Shown in pieces: positions 25,919-40,360 of a DNA stretch of 64,000 bases. A program made the translations under genes and the position numbers. Source of the stretch: Palaemon carinicauda (lineage: Eukaryota; Arthropoda; Malacostraca; Decapoda; Palaemonidae); assembly GCF_036898095.1 (NCBI RefSeq), contig NC_090768.1, forward strand, positions 54,178,434 through 54,242,433, written 5' to 3'. Within the stretch, counting starts at the first letter, position 1. Every line of letters begins with the position of its first letter. The notes below the pieces were generated by a model, which was given only the letters and a program-made list of their open reading frames with translations, was not told the DNA's origin and did not search any database.

Positions 25919-26160
25919 TTATCATTATTACTAGCTAAGCTTCAACTCTAGTTGGAAAACCAGGAAACTATAAGCCCAAGGGGTCCAACAGGGAAAAATA
26001 GTCCAGTGAGGAAAAGAAATAAATACAGTAAACTACTATAGAAGTAATAAACAATAAAATAAAACATTTTAAGAAAAGTAACATTAAAAGACATCTCTCT
26101 AGAAACATATGTCAGCCTGTTTGTTCAGCATAAAAATATTCTCTGCATATTTGTAACCTA
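25919..26160 (-). repeat. LINE 3' fragment
   Basis: Matches the LINE 3' end from the terminal AAGCTTCAACTCTAGTTGG through the 3' UTR to the GTCAGCCTG motif that stands near 3400 in the larger copy. It lies between the 25771 exon end and DIRS copy 2. Confidence 0.8.
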
Positions 26161-26467
26161 AGAATGTTCATTTTTCAAATCTTGTACAACATAAACCTTT
26201 GGGTTTCAAAATTCAAGGTACAGAATTTTCTTTCCTACCAGGAAAAATACGAATCAGATTCTAACAAATAAATTCTTCATTGCACTGATTCTCAGACCTA
26301 ATCTAAAAATTTCTTTCCAAACCTTAATATAAAATCTACAATACCCGGTAATTGGAACACAGACTGGTGTGTGCTCAAAAATACCCTATATATATATCTA
26401 TATTGGAATTTTTTACTTTATGGTACTAAAAATGTTATTTTTATTAATAAAATAAATTTTTGAATAT

Positions 26468-26626
26468 ACTTACCCGATAATCATGTAGCTGTCAACTCCG
26501 TTGCCCGACAGAATTCTATGGAGGGATACGCCAGCTATCACAATACTAGAAGGGGGTGTACTTACCAGCGCCACCTGTGGCCAGGTACTCAATCATTTGT
26601 TGTTGACACCTCCTCAATTATTCCTC
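26468..26626. repeat. 3' inverted terminal repeat, DIRS copy 2
   Basis: This 159-bp block is the reverse complement of 33035-33193. Its outer 36 bp (26432-26467, starting ATGTTATTTTTATTAATAAA) is specific to this end and is found inverted in the internal complementary region. On the element's sense strand the junction reads CGGGTAAGT, a good splice-donor match. Confidence 0.93.
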
Positions 26627-26671
26627 GGTCCACTGGTTCTCTCTGGGGAGGAAAGGGAGGGTCGATTAAAT

Positions 26672-26762
26672 CATGATTATCGGGTAAGTATATTCAAAAA
26701 TTTATTTTATTAATAAAAATAACATTTTTCAATATTAAACTTACCCGATAATCATGTAGCTG
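26672..26762. repeat. Internal complementary region (ICR), DIRS copy 2
   Basis: The left half (26672 to about 26724) is the inverse of the element's 26432 end and the right half (about 26725 to 26762) the inverse of its 33206 end, meeting at AACAT/TTTTC. A junction complementary to both termini is the diagnostic DIRS ICR, proposed in DIRS1 to template the joining of the ends into a circle. Confidence 0.9.
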
Positions 26763-27157
26763 ATTCACACCCAGGGAGGTGGGTGAAAACCAGTGTACAT
26801 GATTAAAGGATAGCTAAGTATCCCAAATTTCATATAACAGTTATCTCAAATAACAATGAAATAATAAGTACCTGGTAAGGAAGTCGAATAGAACCGTTAC
26901 TCTGCCTTTTATTTAAAGTTCGTCTTCCTTACTGAGCGCAGCGTTCCTCTTGGAGGCTGAATCAACCCAAAGGTGCCAAAGTACAAGGGGTTGCAACCCT
27001 ACTAAAGGACCTCTACCAAACCTTTAACCCAGGCGCTTCTCAAGAATGAATAGACCACCCGCCAAATCCAAGGATGCGGAAGGCTTCTTAGCCTACCGTA
27101 ACAACCATAAAAACAACAATAAAAGTATTCAAGAGAAAGGTTAAAAAGGTTATGGGA
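26763..27157 (-). other. DIRS copy 2 non-coding 3' region between the YR stop and the ICR
   Basis: About 400 bp without a frame. It is clearly homologous to 17358-17752 of copy 1, for example the shared GGATGCGGAAGGCTTCTTAG motif. No hairpin beyond the ICR was recognised. Confidence 0.7.
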
Positions 27158-30025
27158 TTAAGGGAATGTAGTGGCTGAGCCCTCACCTACTACTGCACTC
27201 GCTGCTACGAATGGTCCCAGGGTGTAGCAGTTCTCGTAAAGAGACTGGACATCTTTCAGATAAAATGATGCAAACACTGACTTGCTCCTCCAATAGGTTG
27301 CATCCATAATGCTCTGCAGAGAACGGTTTTTATTAAAGGCCAACGAAGTAGCTACAGCTCTTACTTCGTGGGTCCTTACCTTCAGCAATGCAAGGTCTTC
27401 CTCCTTTAAGTGAGAATGTGCTTCTCTGATCAGAAGCCTTATATAGTACGAAAGCCCATTCTTGGACATGGGTCTCGAGGGTTTCTTGATGGCACACCAT
27501 AAGGCTTCTGACTGTCCTCGAATAGGTTTAGACCTCTTCAGATAATATTTGAGAGCTCTGACAGGGCAAAGAACTCTCTCTAGTTCGTTACCTACCATGT
27601 TGGAGAGGCTAGGTATTTCGAACGATCTAGGCCAAGGACGTGAAGGAAGCTCGTTCTTTGCTAGGAATCCAAGCTGAAAAGAACATGTAGCTGATTCGGT
27701 TGTGAAACCAATGTTCTTGCTGAAGGCATGAACCTCACTGACTCTCTTAGCTGTTGCAAGGCAAACGAGAAAAGCAGTCTTGAGGGTAAGATCCTTGAAG
27801 GAAGCTGACTGGAGAGGTTCGAACCTAGATGTCATAAGGAACCTTAAGACTACGTCTAGATTCCAGCCTGGAGTGGAAAGACGACGTTCTTTAGACGTCT
27901 CAAAAGACTTGAGAATGTCTTGAAGGTCCTTGTTGGAAGACAGGTCCAAACCCCTGTGGCGGAGGACTGAGGCCAACATGCTCCTATACCCTTTAATCGT
28001 AGATGTTGAAAGGGATCTCTCATTCCTAAGATGAAGAAGGAAGTCAGCTATTTGGATCACAGAGGTATTGGTAGAGGATATTGAATTGGCTCTACACCAG
28101 CTTCGGAAGACCTCCCACTTAGACTGGTAGACTCTACGAGTGGAAATTCTTCTAGCTCTGGCAATCGCACTGGCTGCCTCCTTCGAAAAGCCTCTAGCTC
28201 TAGCGAATCTTTCGACAGTCTGAAGGCAGTCAGTCGAAGAGCGTGGAGGTTTGGGTGCAACCTGTCTACGTGTGGTTGACGTAGAAGGTCCACTCTTAGA
28301 GGTAGAGTCCTGGGGAAGTCGACTAGCCATTGAAGTACCTCTGTGTACCATTCTCTTGCAGGCCAAAGGGGAGCAACCAGCGTCAGCCGTGTCCCTTCGT
28401 GCGAGACGAATTTCTGCAGAACTTTGTTTATAATCTTGAACGGAGGGAATGCGTACAGGTCGAGATGGGACCAGTTCAGAAGAAAAGCATCTACATGAAC
28501 CGCTGCAGGGTCTGGAACAGGGGAACAATAAAGCGGAAGTCTCTTGGTGATGGAGGTGGCAAACAGATCTATGGTAGGTTGACCCCACAAGGTCCAAAGT
28601 CTGTTGCACACACTCTTGTGGAGGGTCCATTCCGTGGGAATGACCTGATTCCTTCTGCTGAGGCGATCCGCTGAAACATTCATATCGCCCTGGATGAACC
28701 TCGTGACCAGTGTGAGGTTTAGACCTCTTGACCAAATGAGGAGGTCCCTTGCGATCTCGTAAAGGCTCCTCGAATGGGTCCCTCCTTGCTTGGAGATGTA
28801 AGCCAAGGCTGTGGTGTTGTCTGAATTCACCTCCACCACTTTGCCTAGCAGGAGGGACTTGAAGTTCAACAGGGCAAGATGAACTGCTAACAGTTCCTTG
28901 CAGTTGATGTGGAGTAATCCTTGTTCCTTGTTCCATACTCCTGAGCATTCCCGTCCGTCCAAGGTCGCACCCCAGCCCGAGTCCGATGCATCCGAGAAGA
29001 GATGAAGATGGGGGGTCTGGATGGCCAATGATAGACCCTCCTTGAGAAGAAGATTGTGCTTCCACCACCGGAGAGTGGTCTTCATCTCTTGGTTGATAGG
29101 GATAGAGACTGCTTCTAGAGTCGAGCCCTTGTCCCAATGAGCTGCAAGATGGAATTGAAGAGGGCGGAGGTGGAGTCTCCCTAGCTCGACAAACAGGGCC
29201 AGAGATGAGAGGGTCCCTGTGAGACTCATCCACTGTCTCACTGAGCAATTGCTCCTCTTCAGCATGCTCATGATGCACTCTAGGGCTTGGTTTATCCTGG
29301 GGGCCGATGGAAAAGCCCGAAAATCCCGACTCTGAATCTCCATTCCCAGGTACACAATGGATTGGGAGGGAATGAGTTGAGATTTCTCTATATTGACTAA
29401 TAGACCTAGGTCTCTGATTAGATCTAAAGTCCAAGAGAGGTTCTCCAGACAACGACGACTCGTGGAGGCTCTCAACAGCCAGTCGTCTAGGTAGAGGGAG
29501 GCTCTGATGCTCGATAAGTGCAGGAATTTCGCTACATTCCTCATCAGATGAGTAAAGACCATAGGAGCTGTGCTTAGGCCAAAACACAGGGCTTGGAACT
29601 GATAGACAACCTTTCCGAAAACGAATCTCAGGAAAGGTTGGGAGTCTGGATGAATGGGAACGTGAAAGTATGCATCTTTCAAGTCCAACGAGACCATCCA
29701 GTCCTCCTGTCTGACCGCTGCTAAGACCGACTTGGTCGTCTCCATTGTGAACGTCTGCTTGGTGACATACTCGTTGAGAGAGCTGACGTCCAGCACCGGT
29801 CTCCAACCTCCTGTCTTTTTGGCCACAAGAAAGAGACGGTTGTAGAAGCCCGGGGATTGATGGTCCCGGACTATAACCACTGCCTTCTTCTGCACAAGTA
29901 GCGACACCTCCTGTTGCAATGCTAGCCTCTTGTCCTCTTCTTTGTAGTTGGGAGAGAGGTTGATGGGCGAAGTGGTCAGAGGCGGTTTGAGGCAGAATGG
30001 AATCCTGTAACCGTACCTCAGCCAA
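27158..30025 (-). CDS. DIRS copy 2 tyrosine recombinase frame (955 codons; YR domain in the last third)
   Basis: The C-terminal part is a tyrosine recombinase of the lambda-integrase fold: an N-terminal SAM-like DNA-binding section (about 640-735) and the catalytic R-H-R-Y set, with Arg about 761 (AKRVSEVHAFS), His 886 and Arg 889 (RTHEVRAVATS) and Tyr about 922 (FASFYLKDV). It would integrate the circular cDNA. The frame opens far upstream and runs antiparallel-free but in another frame across most of the RT gene, in line with gag's frame. Where translation truly starts is unclear; the first 600 residues may be translated overlap or only open by constraint. Copy 1 keeps the same frame open. 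Confidence 0.88.
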   Translation of the reverse strand: MAEVRLQDSILPQTASDHFAHQPLSQLQRRGQEASIATGGVATCAEEGSGYSPGPSIPGLLQPSLSCGQKDRRLETGAGRQLSQRVCHQADVHNGDDQVGLSSGQTGGLDGLVGLERCILSRSHSSRLPTFPEIRFRKGCLSVPSPVFWPKHSSYGLYSSDEECSEIPALIEHQSLPLPRRLAVESLHESSLSGEPLLDFRSNQRPRSISQYREISTHSLPIHCVPGNGDSESGFSGFSIGPQDKPSPRVHHEHAEEEQLLSETVDESHRDPLISGPVCRARETPPPPSSIPSCSSLGQGLDSRSSLYPYQPRDEDHSPVVEAQSSSQGGSIIGHPDPPSSSLLGCIGLGLGCDLGRTGMLRSMEQGTRITPHQLQGTVSSSSCPVELQVPPARQSGGGEFRQHHSLGLHLQARRDPFEEPLRDRKGPPHLVKRSKPHTGHEVHPGRYECFSGSPQQKESGHSHGMDPPQECVQQTLDLVGSTYHRSVCHLHHQETSALLFPCSRPCSGSCRCFSSELVPSRPVRIPSVQDYKQSSAEIRLARRDTADAGCSPLACKRMVHRGTSMASRLPQDSTSKSGPSTSTTRRQVAPKPPRSSTDCLQTVERFARARGFSKEAASAIARARRISTRRVYQSKWEVFRSWCRANSISSTNTSVIQIADFLLHLRNERSLSTSTIKGYRSMLASVLRHRGLDLSSNKDLQDILKSFETSKERRLSTPGWNLDVVLRFLMTSRFEPLQSASFKDLTLKTAFLVCLATAKRVSEVHAFSKNIGFTTESATCSFQLGFLAKNELPSRPWPRSFEIPSLSNMVGNELERVLCPVRALKYYLKRSKPIRGQSEALWCAIKKPSRPMSKNGLSYYIRLLIREAHSHLKEEDLALLKVRTHEVRAVATSLAFNKNRSLQSIMDATYWRSKSVFASFYLKDVQSLYENCYTLGPFVAASAVVGEGSATTFP

Positions 30026-30207
30026 CTGACAGACTGTGCGTCTGCACCTCTCTTCTCCCAGGCTTGCCAGAAGATCTTGAGTCTGGCTCCTACTGTTGTC
30101 TGGAGAATCTGAGAGTCAGTGCTTTCCCTTAGATGTCCTGGGTCCTTTCTTAGACTTGCCCCTGTGAGAGTCTGGACGGGAGCTTCCTCGGCTGGGGGCT
30201 CTACCAC
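28057..30207 (-). CDS. pol: DIRS copy 2 reverse transcriptase / RNase H with methyltransferase-like tail (716 aa)
   Basis: This is the RNA-dependent DNA polymerase of the element. RT palm motifs are SLDLKDAYFHVPI (Asp about 175) and LYLDDWLL (Asp 241, 242). RNase H follows with acidic residues at 406 (FSDASDSGWG), 438 (NCKELLAVH), 463 (NSDNTTAL) and 514 (NVSADRLSR). The tail (about 545-640) contains IDLFAT and LYAFPPF; the PPF resembles the N6-adenine methyltransferase-type motif reported in DIRS elements, which I regard as likely but unproven. The frame overlaps gag at its start and the recombinase frame for about 1.97 kb. Intact here, while copy 1 has a stop. Confidence 0.92.
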   Translation of the reverse strand: MVEPPAEEAPVQTLTGASLRKDPGHLRESTDSQILQTTVGARLKIFWQAWEKRGADAQSVSWLRYGYRIPFCLKPPLTTSPINLSPNYKEEDKRLALQQEVSLLVQKKAVVIVRDHQSPGFYNRLFLVAKKTGGWRPVLDVSSLNEYVTKQTFTMETTKSVLAAVRQEDWMVSLDLKDAYFHVPIHPDSQPFLRFVFGKVVYQFQALCFGLSTAPMVFTHLMRNVAKFLHLSSIRASLYLDDWLLRASTSRRCLENLSWTLDLIRDLGLLVNIEKSQLIPSQSIVYLGMEIQSRDFRAFPSAPRINQALECIMSMLKRSNCSVRQWMSLTGTLSSLALFVELGRLHLRPLQFHLAAHWDKGSTLEAVSIPINQEMKTTLRWWKHNLLLKEGLSLAIQTPHLHLFSDASDSGWGATLDGRECSGVWNKEQGLLHINCKELLAVHLALLNFKSLLLGKVVEVNSDNTTALAYISKQGGTHSRSLYEIARDLLIWSRGLNLTLVTRFIQGDMNVSADRLSRRNQVIPTEWTLHKSVCNRLWTLWGQPTIDLFATSITKRLPLYCSPVPDPAAVHVDAFLLNWSHLDLYAFPPFKIINKVLQKFVSHEGTRLTLVAPLWPAREWYTEVLQWLVDFPRTLPLRVDLLRQPHVDRLHPNLHALRLTAFRLSKDSLELEAFRRRQPVRLPELEEFPLVESTSLSGRSSEAGVEPIQYPLPIPL

Positions 30208-32824
30208 GAAAGGGCGGTATGAACCTAGTGGCCGGGGTATCAGCCACTGGGGAGCGATAAGTCTTGGGGACAGAGGTGGTAACCTTAGACTTACGAGCCG
30301 ATGAGGCTACAAGATCGTGCGTGTCCTTCTGTATCAGGGCAGCCGACAAGTCCTTAACTAGCTCCTCGGGAAAGAGGAACTTTGAGAGTGGAGCAAAAAG
30401 GAGCTGTGACCGCTGGCACGGTGTAATGCTGGCTGAGAGGAAGGTACACAGTTGTTCCCTTTTCTTCAACACCCCTGATACAAATAACGACGCTAGCTCA
30501 CCCGATCCATCCCTGATAGCCTTATCCATGCAGGACATAATTAGCATGGCAGAGTCTTTGTCCGCAGGAGATGTTTTCTTGCTGAGGGCTCCCAGGCACC
30601 AGTCGAGAAAGTTGAACATTTCGAAAGCTCTGAACAACCCTTTCAGAAGATGATCCAGGTCTGAGAAGGTCCAACAAACCTTCGAGCGTCTCATCGCAGT
30701 CCTCCTAGGCGAGTCCACCAGACTTGAGAAGTCAGCCTGGGCAGAGGCAGGAACTCCCAAGCCTGGTGCTTCCCCTGTGGCATACCAAACGCAACCTTTC
30801 GAAGCGAGCTTCGTTGGAGGGAACATGAAGGAAGTCTTGCCCAGGTGTTGTTTAGACTGAAGCCACTCCCCTAAGGTCCTTAAGGCCCTCTTGGAGGATC
30901 TAGCTAGGACAAGCTTAGTATAGCTCGACTTAGCTTGTTGTACGCCTAGCGAAAACTCAGATGGAGGAGAGCGGGGAACAGCAGAGACGAAGTGGTCAGG
31001 GTAAAGCTCCCTGAGTAGAGCCAAGACCTTTCTAAAATCAACAGACAATGGAGAAAGCTTAGACTCCTCCACATCTGATGAGGGATCAAGATGTGCCTCC
31101 TCATCATCCGACACTTCATCAGCAGAAGGTAGCGAAGCAAAAGGACCAGAATGCTGAACCGCAGAGTCAGAACGGGTAGGAACAATAACAGAGGTTTCCT
31201 CAACTTGAGGGAAAACCTGAGGTTCAGACTGCATAGGCTGAACAACAGACGGAGCAGAAGGCAGGTGCATGGGTGAAGGAGGTTGACTCCTAGCAAGAGT
31301 TGCACCCAAGGCTTGCACAAGCTGAGCGGAGGACGGAGGCGGAGTAGTCCGTTCCTGTTCCTGAGAGATGAGTGGAGCATGAGAAGGTTGAGGCTGCGCA
31401 GAACAAGGTAAAGTTCTCGCAAGCTGAGGCTCCTGAGGCGCAAGTCCATGGTGTAGAGGAGCTTGCCTAGATGAGGGTTGAACTCGGTGCAGCGCTGGTT
31501 GAGCAGACAGACTCACGGAGGGGAGAGGTTGTTGTACCCCAACCGAGAGTTGCACCACTGGTGGAGCAGCAAGGGGAGGAGGAGGAAGAGTGTAACTCTC
31601 CTGATCCCAAAGCAAGGGTTGCCTTAAAGAAGGCTGAGGCTGAACAACACTGTGAACAGCAAACTCCGAAAGTGGTTCAACATCGTACGCCTGGCAGATG
31701 GTGCTGCGACCAGGCGGAGCAGGTGCAGGCTGGGCGAGCACAGGCGGAGCAGGTGCAGGCTGGGCGAGCACAGGCGGAGCGAGAACAGGTGGAGGGAGTG
31801 TAGGCGGTGGAGGAGGTGCAACACTCTCAGCCCGACACTCACGCATCAAGTCCGAAAGCTGAGCTTGCATGGACTGAAGCAGGGTCCACTTGGGGTCGGC
31901 AGAAACGATAACAGACTGAGGTAAAGTCACAGTCGGGGTCTGTATAGGCAGAACCTTACTCCTCTTGGGCGGAGTACAGTCGACCGATGACAGAGGCGAG
32001 TCGGAGCTGAGCCAATGACTACAACCTGGCTGAGCACTCGCTGACTGAACTCTACGTTTAAGCGGTCTCGAGACCTGAGACCAACGTTTCTTCCCTGCAT
32101 GAAGATCAGCGAACGAGAAGACGGGCTCAATCGTCTGCAGGTGGGAGTGACGGTCTAAGGAAGACACGCCCGCAACCACCGAGGATAATTCTGTGCGCCT
32201 AACAAGGCCTGTCGAACCCTTAAGCCCTTCGACATTGCTTCTCCCCTGGGCATGGGAGCTTGCAAGAGGTCCCGGACTGGGAGGACGACTGGCTCGCACA
32301 GAAAAATCCTCACGCACCACACTGGCACCACTAGCACTTGGCACTGCACAGACACTAGCACTCGTCACAGCACTGGCACTATTTCCACCCACTGCACTCT
32401 TGACCTTCAGTTCTTTAACCTCGGCCATCAGAGACTTATGGTCACTTACCACTGATTCTACTTTATCTCCTAAAGCCTGAATAGCACGCAAAACAGTTGA
32501 CATATCAGGCGGAGGGCACACAGTAGGTTCGGGGGTAGCCACTACAGGGGTAGGAAAAGGTAGGGGATCATGAGGTGAGGAAAACATAGAAGAGTGAGAA
32601 GAACTTCTCCTAACTCTAGTTCTCTCTAACTTGGATGAATATTTTAAAAGACGTACAAAATCCAATTCCGAAAGTCCGGCGCACTCCTCACACCGATTTT
32701 CTAATAGACAGGGCCTGTCCCTACAGTCAGAACAAGCGGTGTGAGGATCTACCGAGACCTTCGGAATACGCCTATTGCAAGACCTACATCGTCTATGGGA
32801 GGGAGCTTGCGAAACGTCAGACAT
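30116..32824 (-). CDS. gag: DIRS copy 2 gag-like protein (902 aa)
   Basis: This is the first frame of the element and presumably the nucleic-acid-binding structural protein. Residues 13-48 hold a cysteine cluster, CxxC (13, 16), CxxC (31, 34), C39 and CxxC (45, 48), that could bind zinc. A long Pro/Gln/Ser-rich low-complexity middle follows, then a conserved block (about 600-850) shared with copy 1 and a strongly basic Arg/Gly/Lys tail ending KSKKGPRTSKGKH. The start is the first ATG after the 5' ITR and aligns with copy 1. The end overlaps the RT frame by 92 bp. No known gag family can be named from sequence alone; the call rests on position and composition. Confidence 0.8.
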   Translation of the reverse strand: MSDVSQAPSHRRCRSCNRRIPKVSVDPHTACSDCRDRPCLLENRCEECAGLSELDFVRLLKYSSKLERTRVRRSSSHSSMFSSPHDPLPFPTPVVATPEPTVCPPPDMSTVLRAIQALGDKVESVVSDHKSLMAEVKELKVKSAVGGNSASAVTSASVCAVPSASGASVVREDFSVRASRPPSPGPLASSHAQGRSNVEGLKGSTGLVRRTELSSVVAGVSSLDRHSHLQTIEPVFSFADLHAGKKRWSQVSRPLKRRVQSASAQPGCSHWLSSDSPLSSVDCTPPKRSKVLPIQTPTVTLPQSVIVSADPKWTLLQSMQAQLSDLMRECRAESVAPPPPPTLPPPVLAPPVLAQPAPAPPVLAQPAPAPPGRSTICQAYDVEPLSEFAVHSVVQPQPSLRQPLLWDQESYTLPPPPLAAPPVVQLSVGVQQPLPSVSLSAQPALHRVQPSSRQAPLHHGLAPQEPQLARTLPCSAQPQPSHAPLISQEQERTTPPPSSAQLVQALGATLARSQPPSPMHLPSAPSVVQPMQSEPQVFPQVEETSVIVPTRSDSAVQHSGPFASLPSADEVSDDEEAHLDPSSDVEESKLSPLSVDFRKVLALLRELYPDHFVSAVPRSPPSEFSLGVQQAKSSYTKLVLARSSKRALRTLGEWLQSKQHLGKTSFMFPPTKLASKGCVWYATGEAPGLGVPASAQADFSSLVDSPRRTAMRRSKVCWTFSDLDHLLKGLFRAFEMFNFLDWCLGALSKKTSPADKDSAMLIMSCMDKAIRDGSGELASLFVSGVLKKREQLCTFLSASITPCQRSQLLFAPLSKFLFPEELVKDLSAALIQKDTHDLVASSARKSKVTTSVPKTYRSPVADTPATRFIPPFRGRAPSRGSSRPDSHRGKSKKGPRTSKGKH

Positions 32825-33034
32825 CTTGTTTCAAAGAGTAAGTCAAAGGGTGATCCAAAAACAAGCAAAAATTCATTAACCGTTAATCAGTATTTATATA
32901 AAAGCTAACTAGCTAATATAAAAAGGATTCCAGTATGCGACAGCCGTTAATCTAAGAGAATACTTCACCAAATATCCATGAATAAACTCGAAGACCATGA
33001 GCGTATCCCAGAACGTCTAGCCGGAAGCACGACA

Positions 33035-33193
33035 GAGGAATAATTGAGGAGGTGTCAACAACAAATGATTGAGTACCTGGCCACAGGTGGCGCTGGTAAG
33101 TACACCCCCTTCTAGTATTGTGATAGCTGGCGTATCCCTCCATAGAATTCTGTCGGGCAACGGAGTTGACAGCTACATGATTATCGGGTAAGT
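33035..33193. repeat. 5' inverted terminal repeat, DIRS copy 2
   Basis: This 159-bp block is the reverse complement of 26468-26626. It is followed by a unique 13-bp outer end, finishing AATATTGAAAA at 33206, that differs from the other end. Both outer ends are represented in the internal complementary region. Confidence 0.93.
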
Positions 33194-33410
33194 TTAATAT
33201 TGAAAACTTCTAAGTTACATTTATTCACTAATCTTTAGATTTCATAAATGATCACCAATACCCAAAAAATATTTCCCATGTAGACATACATTAACCTTAA
33301 CTGAAGAACATTCTATAGGCTTTTGAATAAATACACATGAACCTAACAAGCTGTAAATAACCTTATATAGCCACCAATTCTTCTACCTGAGTTTGGTCTC
33401 ATGAAATATC

Positions 33411-33668
33411 ATCCTCATCATCTCCTCCTACACCTATTTATGCAAAGGGCCTCTGTTAGATTTCGCAAGTTGTCCCTATCTTCAGCTTTTAAATCAATAC
33501 TTCTCCATTCATCATCTTCTACCTCACACTTCATAGTCCTCAGCCATGTAGGCCTGGGTCTTCCAACTCTTCTAGTGCCTTGTGGAGCCCAGTTGAAATT
33601 TTGGGAAACTAATCTCTCTTGGAGAGTGCAAAGAGCATGCCCAAACCACCTCCATCTACCCCTCACCA
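33411..33668 (-). pseudogene. Second LINE family: RT C-terminal fragment
   Basis: The frame reads GRWRWFGHALCTLQERL, NFNWAPQGTRRVGRPRPTWL and DLKAEDRDNLRNLTEALCIN. A W.WFGH...GRPRPTW pattern is the C-terminus of an RTE-like polyprotein. Homologous pieces are at 51572, 54632, 55256, 56662 and 61148, all truncated at the 5' end. Confidence 0.82.
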
Positions 33669-34522
33669 TAATATAATTTAGAGAAAATTTCTAATACATT
33701 GTATCACATGTTAAAATAAAGAAAAAATCAAACATGGATTGGGAAGAAACAAGATGAATGATGTAAAGAGAACTGGGAATGGTCATAAATTGCCTTGAAG
33801 CTACAGAACTATTGGACTTTGAGCAGAGTTTTATGAAAATAATGCATTAAAAAGTATATACCAGTAAAAAATCAATAAAAAGTGGATGAAAAGTTCCTTC
33901 ACCTTAGTGTGCAACAGGAAAAGGTGTTGAAATGAAAACAGCACTCTTAAAGACAAGACAACAGAAACAGAGGCTATACAAATTTTAAGGATGAAATACA
34001 GTACATTTGTGGTTTAAGTGCACAAAACTACAAAAAAAAAAAATCAAAATTTTCACCTGTGATGTAACAAAATCTTCAAAATAAGGGGAAATGGAAATTC
34101 AATGAGCCATGCCTTTGCAAAATTATCACACTATACCTTGAAAAACCCCGATACAAAAATACATGCAAAAATAATAGTATGTTAATTTTCATCAAAAGAA
34201 TAACTTTACTGTGGCCATTATGTTCAACATCATAAAAAATATTTCATTATAACAACAGGGAAAATGATTCTGTATGTTTTTTTTTTTATCCGAAAGAGAA
34301 TAACACCTAGAGATACACGAGGTTTCATTAAAAATCATAACATCACAAAACCAAAAGCACTCAATTAATCATGCACATAGGGAAGTTAAATTAGTCAATT
34401 ATTACAAACTAGCAAATTACATGAGGACACTGAACACACCAGTCTTCTATAACAGCATAATCATCTTTTATTGTTGATAAAAACATCGACAATTTAACGT
34501 ATAAAATGGGTTAATATATCAC
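33669..34522. other. Intron sequence, nothing recognised
   Basis: AT-rich; short A and T runs only. Confidence 0.45.
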
Positions 34523-34621
34523 CTTGGGGAATATTCTCCACGTGGAGAACGGGGGTGGCTACCTGGCATATCCATGTACATCAAACCTTCACGTATGGCA
34601 TCTCGAAGCTCTTGATGACTC
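34523..34621 (-). CDS. nAChRalpha: nAChR alpha exon: variable M3-M4 intracellular loop (99 bp)
   Basis: The exon joins the preceding CG to give Arg and reads SHQELRDAIREGLMYMDMPG, then SHPRSPRGEYSP and AG of the next Ser codon. It belongs to the poorly conserved cytoplasmic loop, so the assignment rests on phase, splice sites (acceptor TTTTTTATAG, donor GTGATA at 34522) and position between two secure exons. An alternative donor GTAGCC lies inside the exon after MDMPG. Proline-directed serines (SPR, SP) are visible, but regulation by phosphorylation is only a guess. Confidence 0.75.
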
Positions 34622-40138
<5,517 letters not shown>

Positions 40139-40360
40139 TTTACTAGCTATGCTACAATCCTATTTGGACATGGAGTATGTTATAAGCCAAAGGGCTCCAA
40201 CAGAAAAAAAATAGCCCAGAGAGGATAGGAACTAAAGAAATAGATAGAATATTGTGCCTCAGTGTACCTTCAAGCAAAATAACTCTAGCCCAAGACAGTG
40301 GAAGACCATGAAGACCATGGTAAAGAGGCTATGTCCCTACCCAAGAAATATGTGTAGTTC
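40139..40360 (-). mobile_element. LINE-derived non-autonomous element, 5'-truncated
   Basis: LINE 3' end (to about 40245) joined to LINE 5'-UTR sequence (GTGCCTCAGTGTACC, GACAGTGGAAGACCATG). The junction is the same as at 41140-41700 and 57240-57530. Confidence 0.72.

Larger units (their letters stand above)
26432..33206 (-). mobile_element. DIRS-type tyrosine-recombinase retrotransposon, copy 2 (all frames open)
   Basis: The element has inverted terminal repeats at 26468-26626 and 33035-33193 (159 bp each). An internal complementary region (26672-26762) pairs in one half with the 26432 end and in the other with the 33206 end. It has no LTRs and no visible target-site duplication, as known for DIRS elements, which are thought to integrate from a circle by tyrosine recombinase. 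Three minus-strand frames (gag, RT/RNase H, YR) are uninterrupted. It lies in the receptor intron between 25772 and 34522, in sense with the host gene. The boundaries come from comparing both ends with the internal region and with copy 1. Confidence 0.93.

Noticed and set aside
27158..28150. Tyrosine recombinase as a phage or bacterial integrase
   Set aside because: It is in the same element as RT/RNase H with ITRs and an ICR, which identifies a DIRS retrotransposon rather than a prokaryotic insertion.
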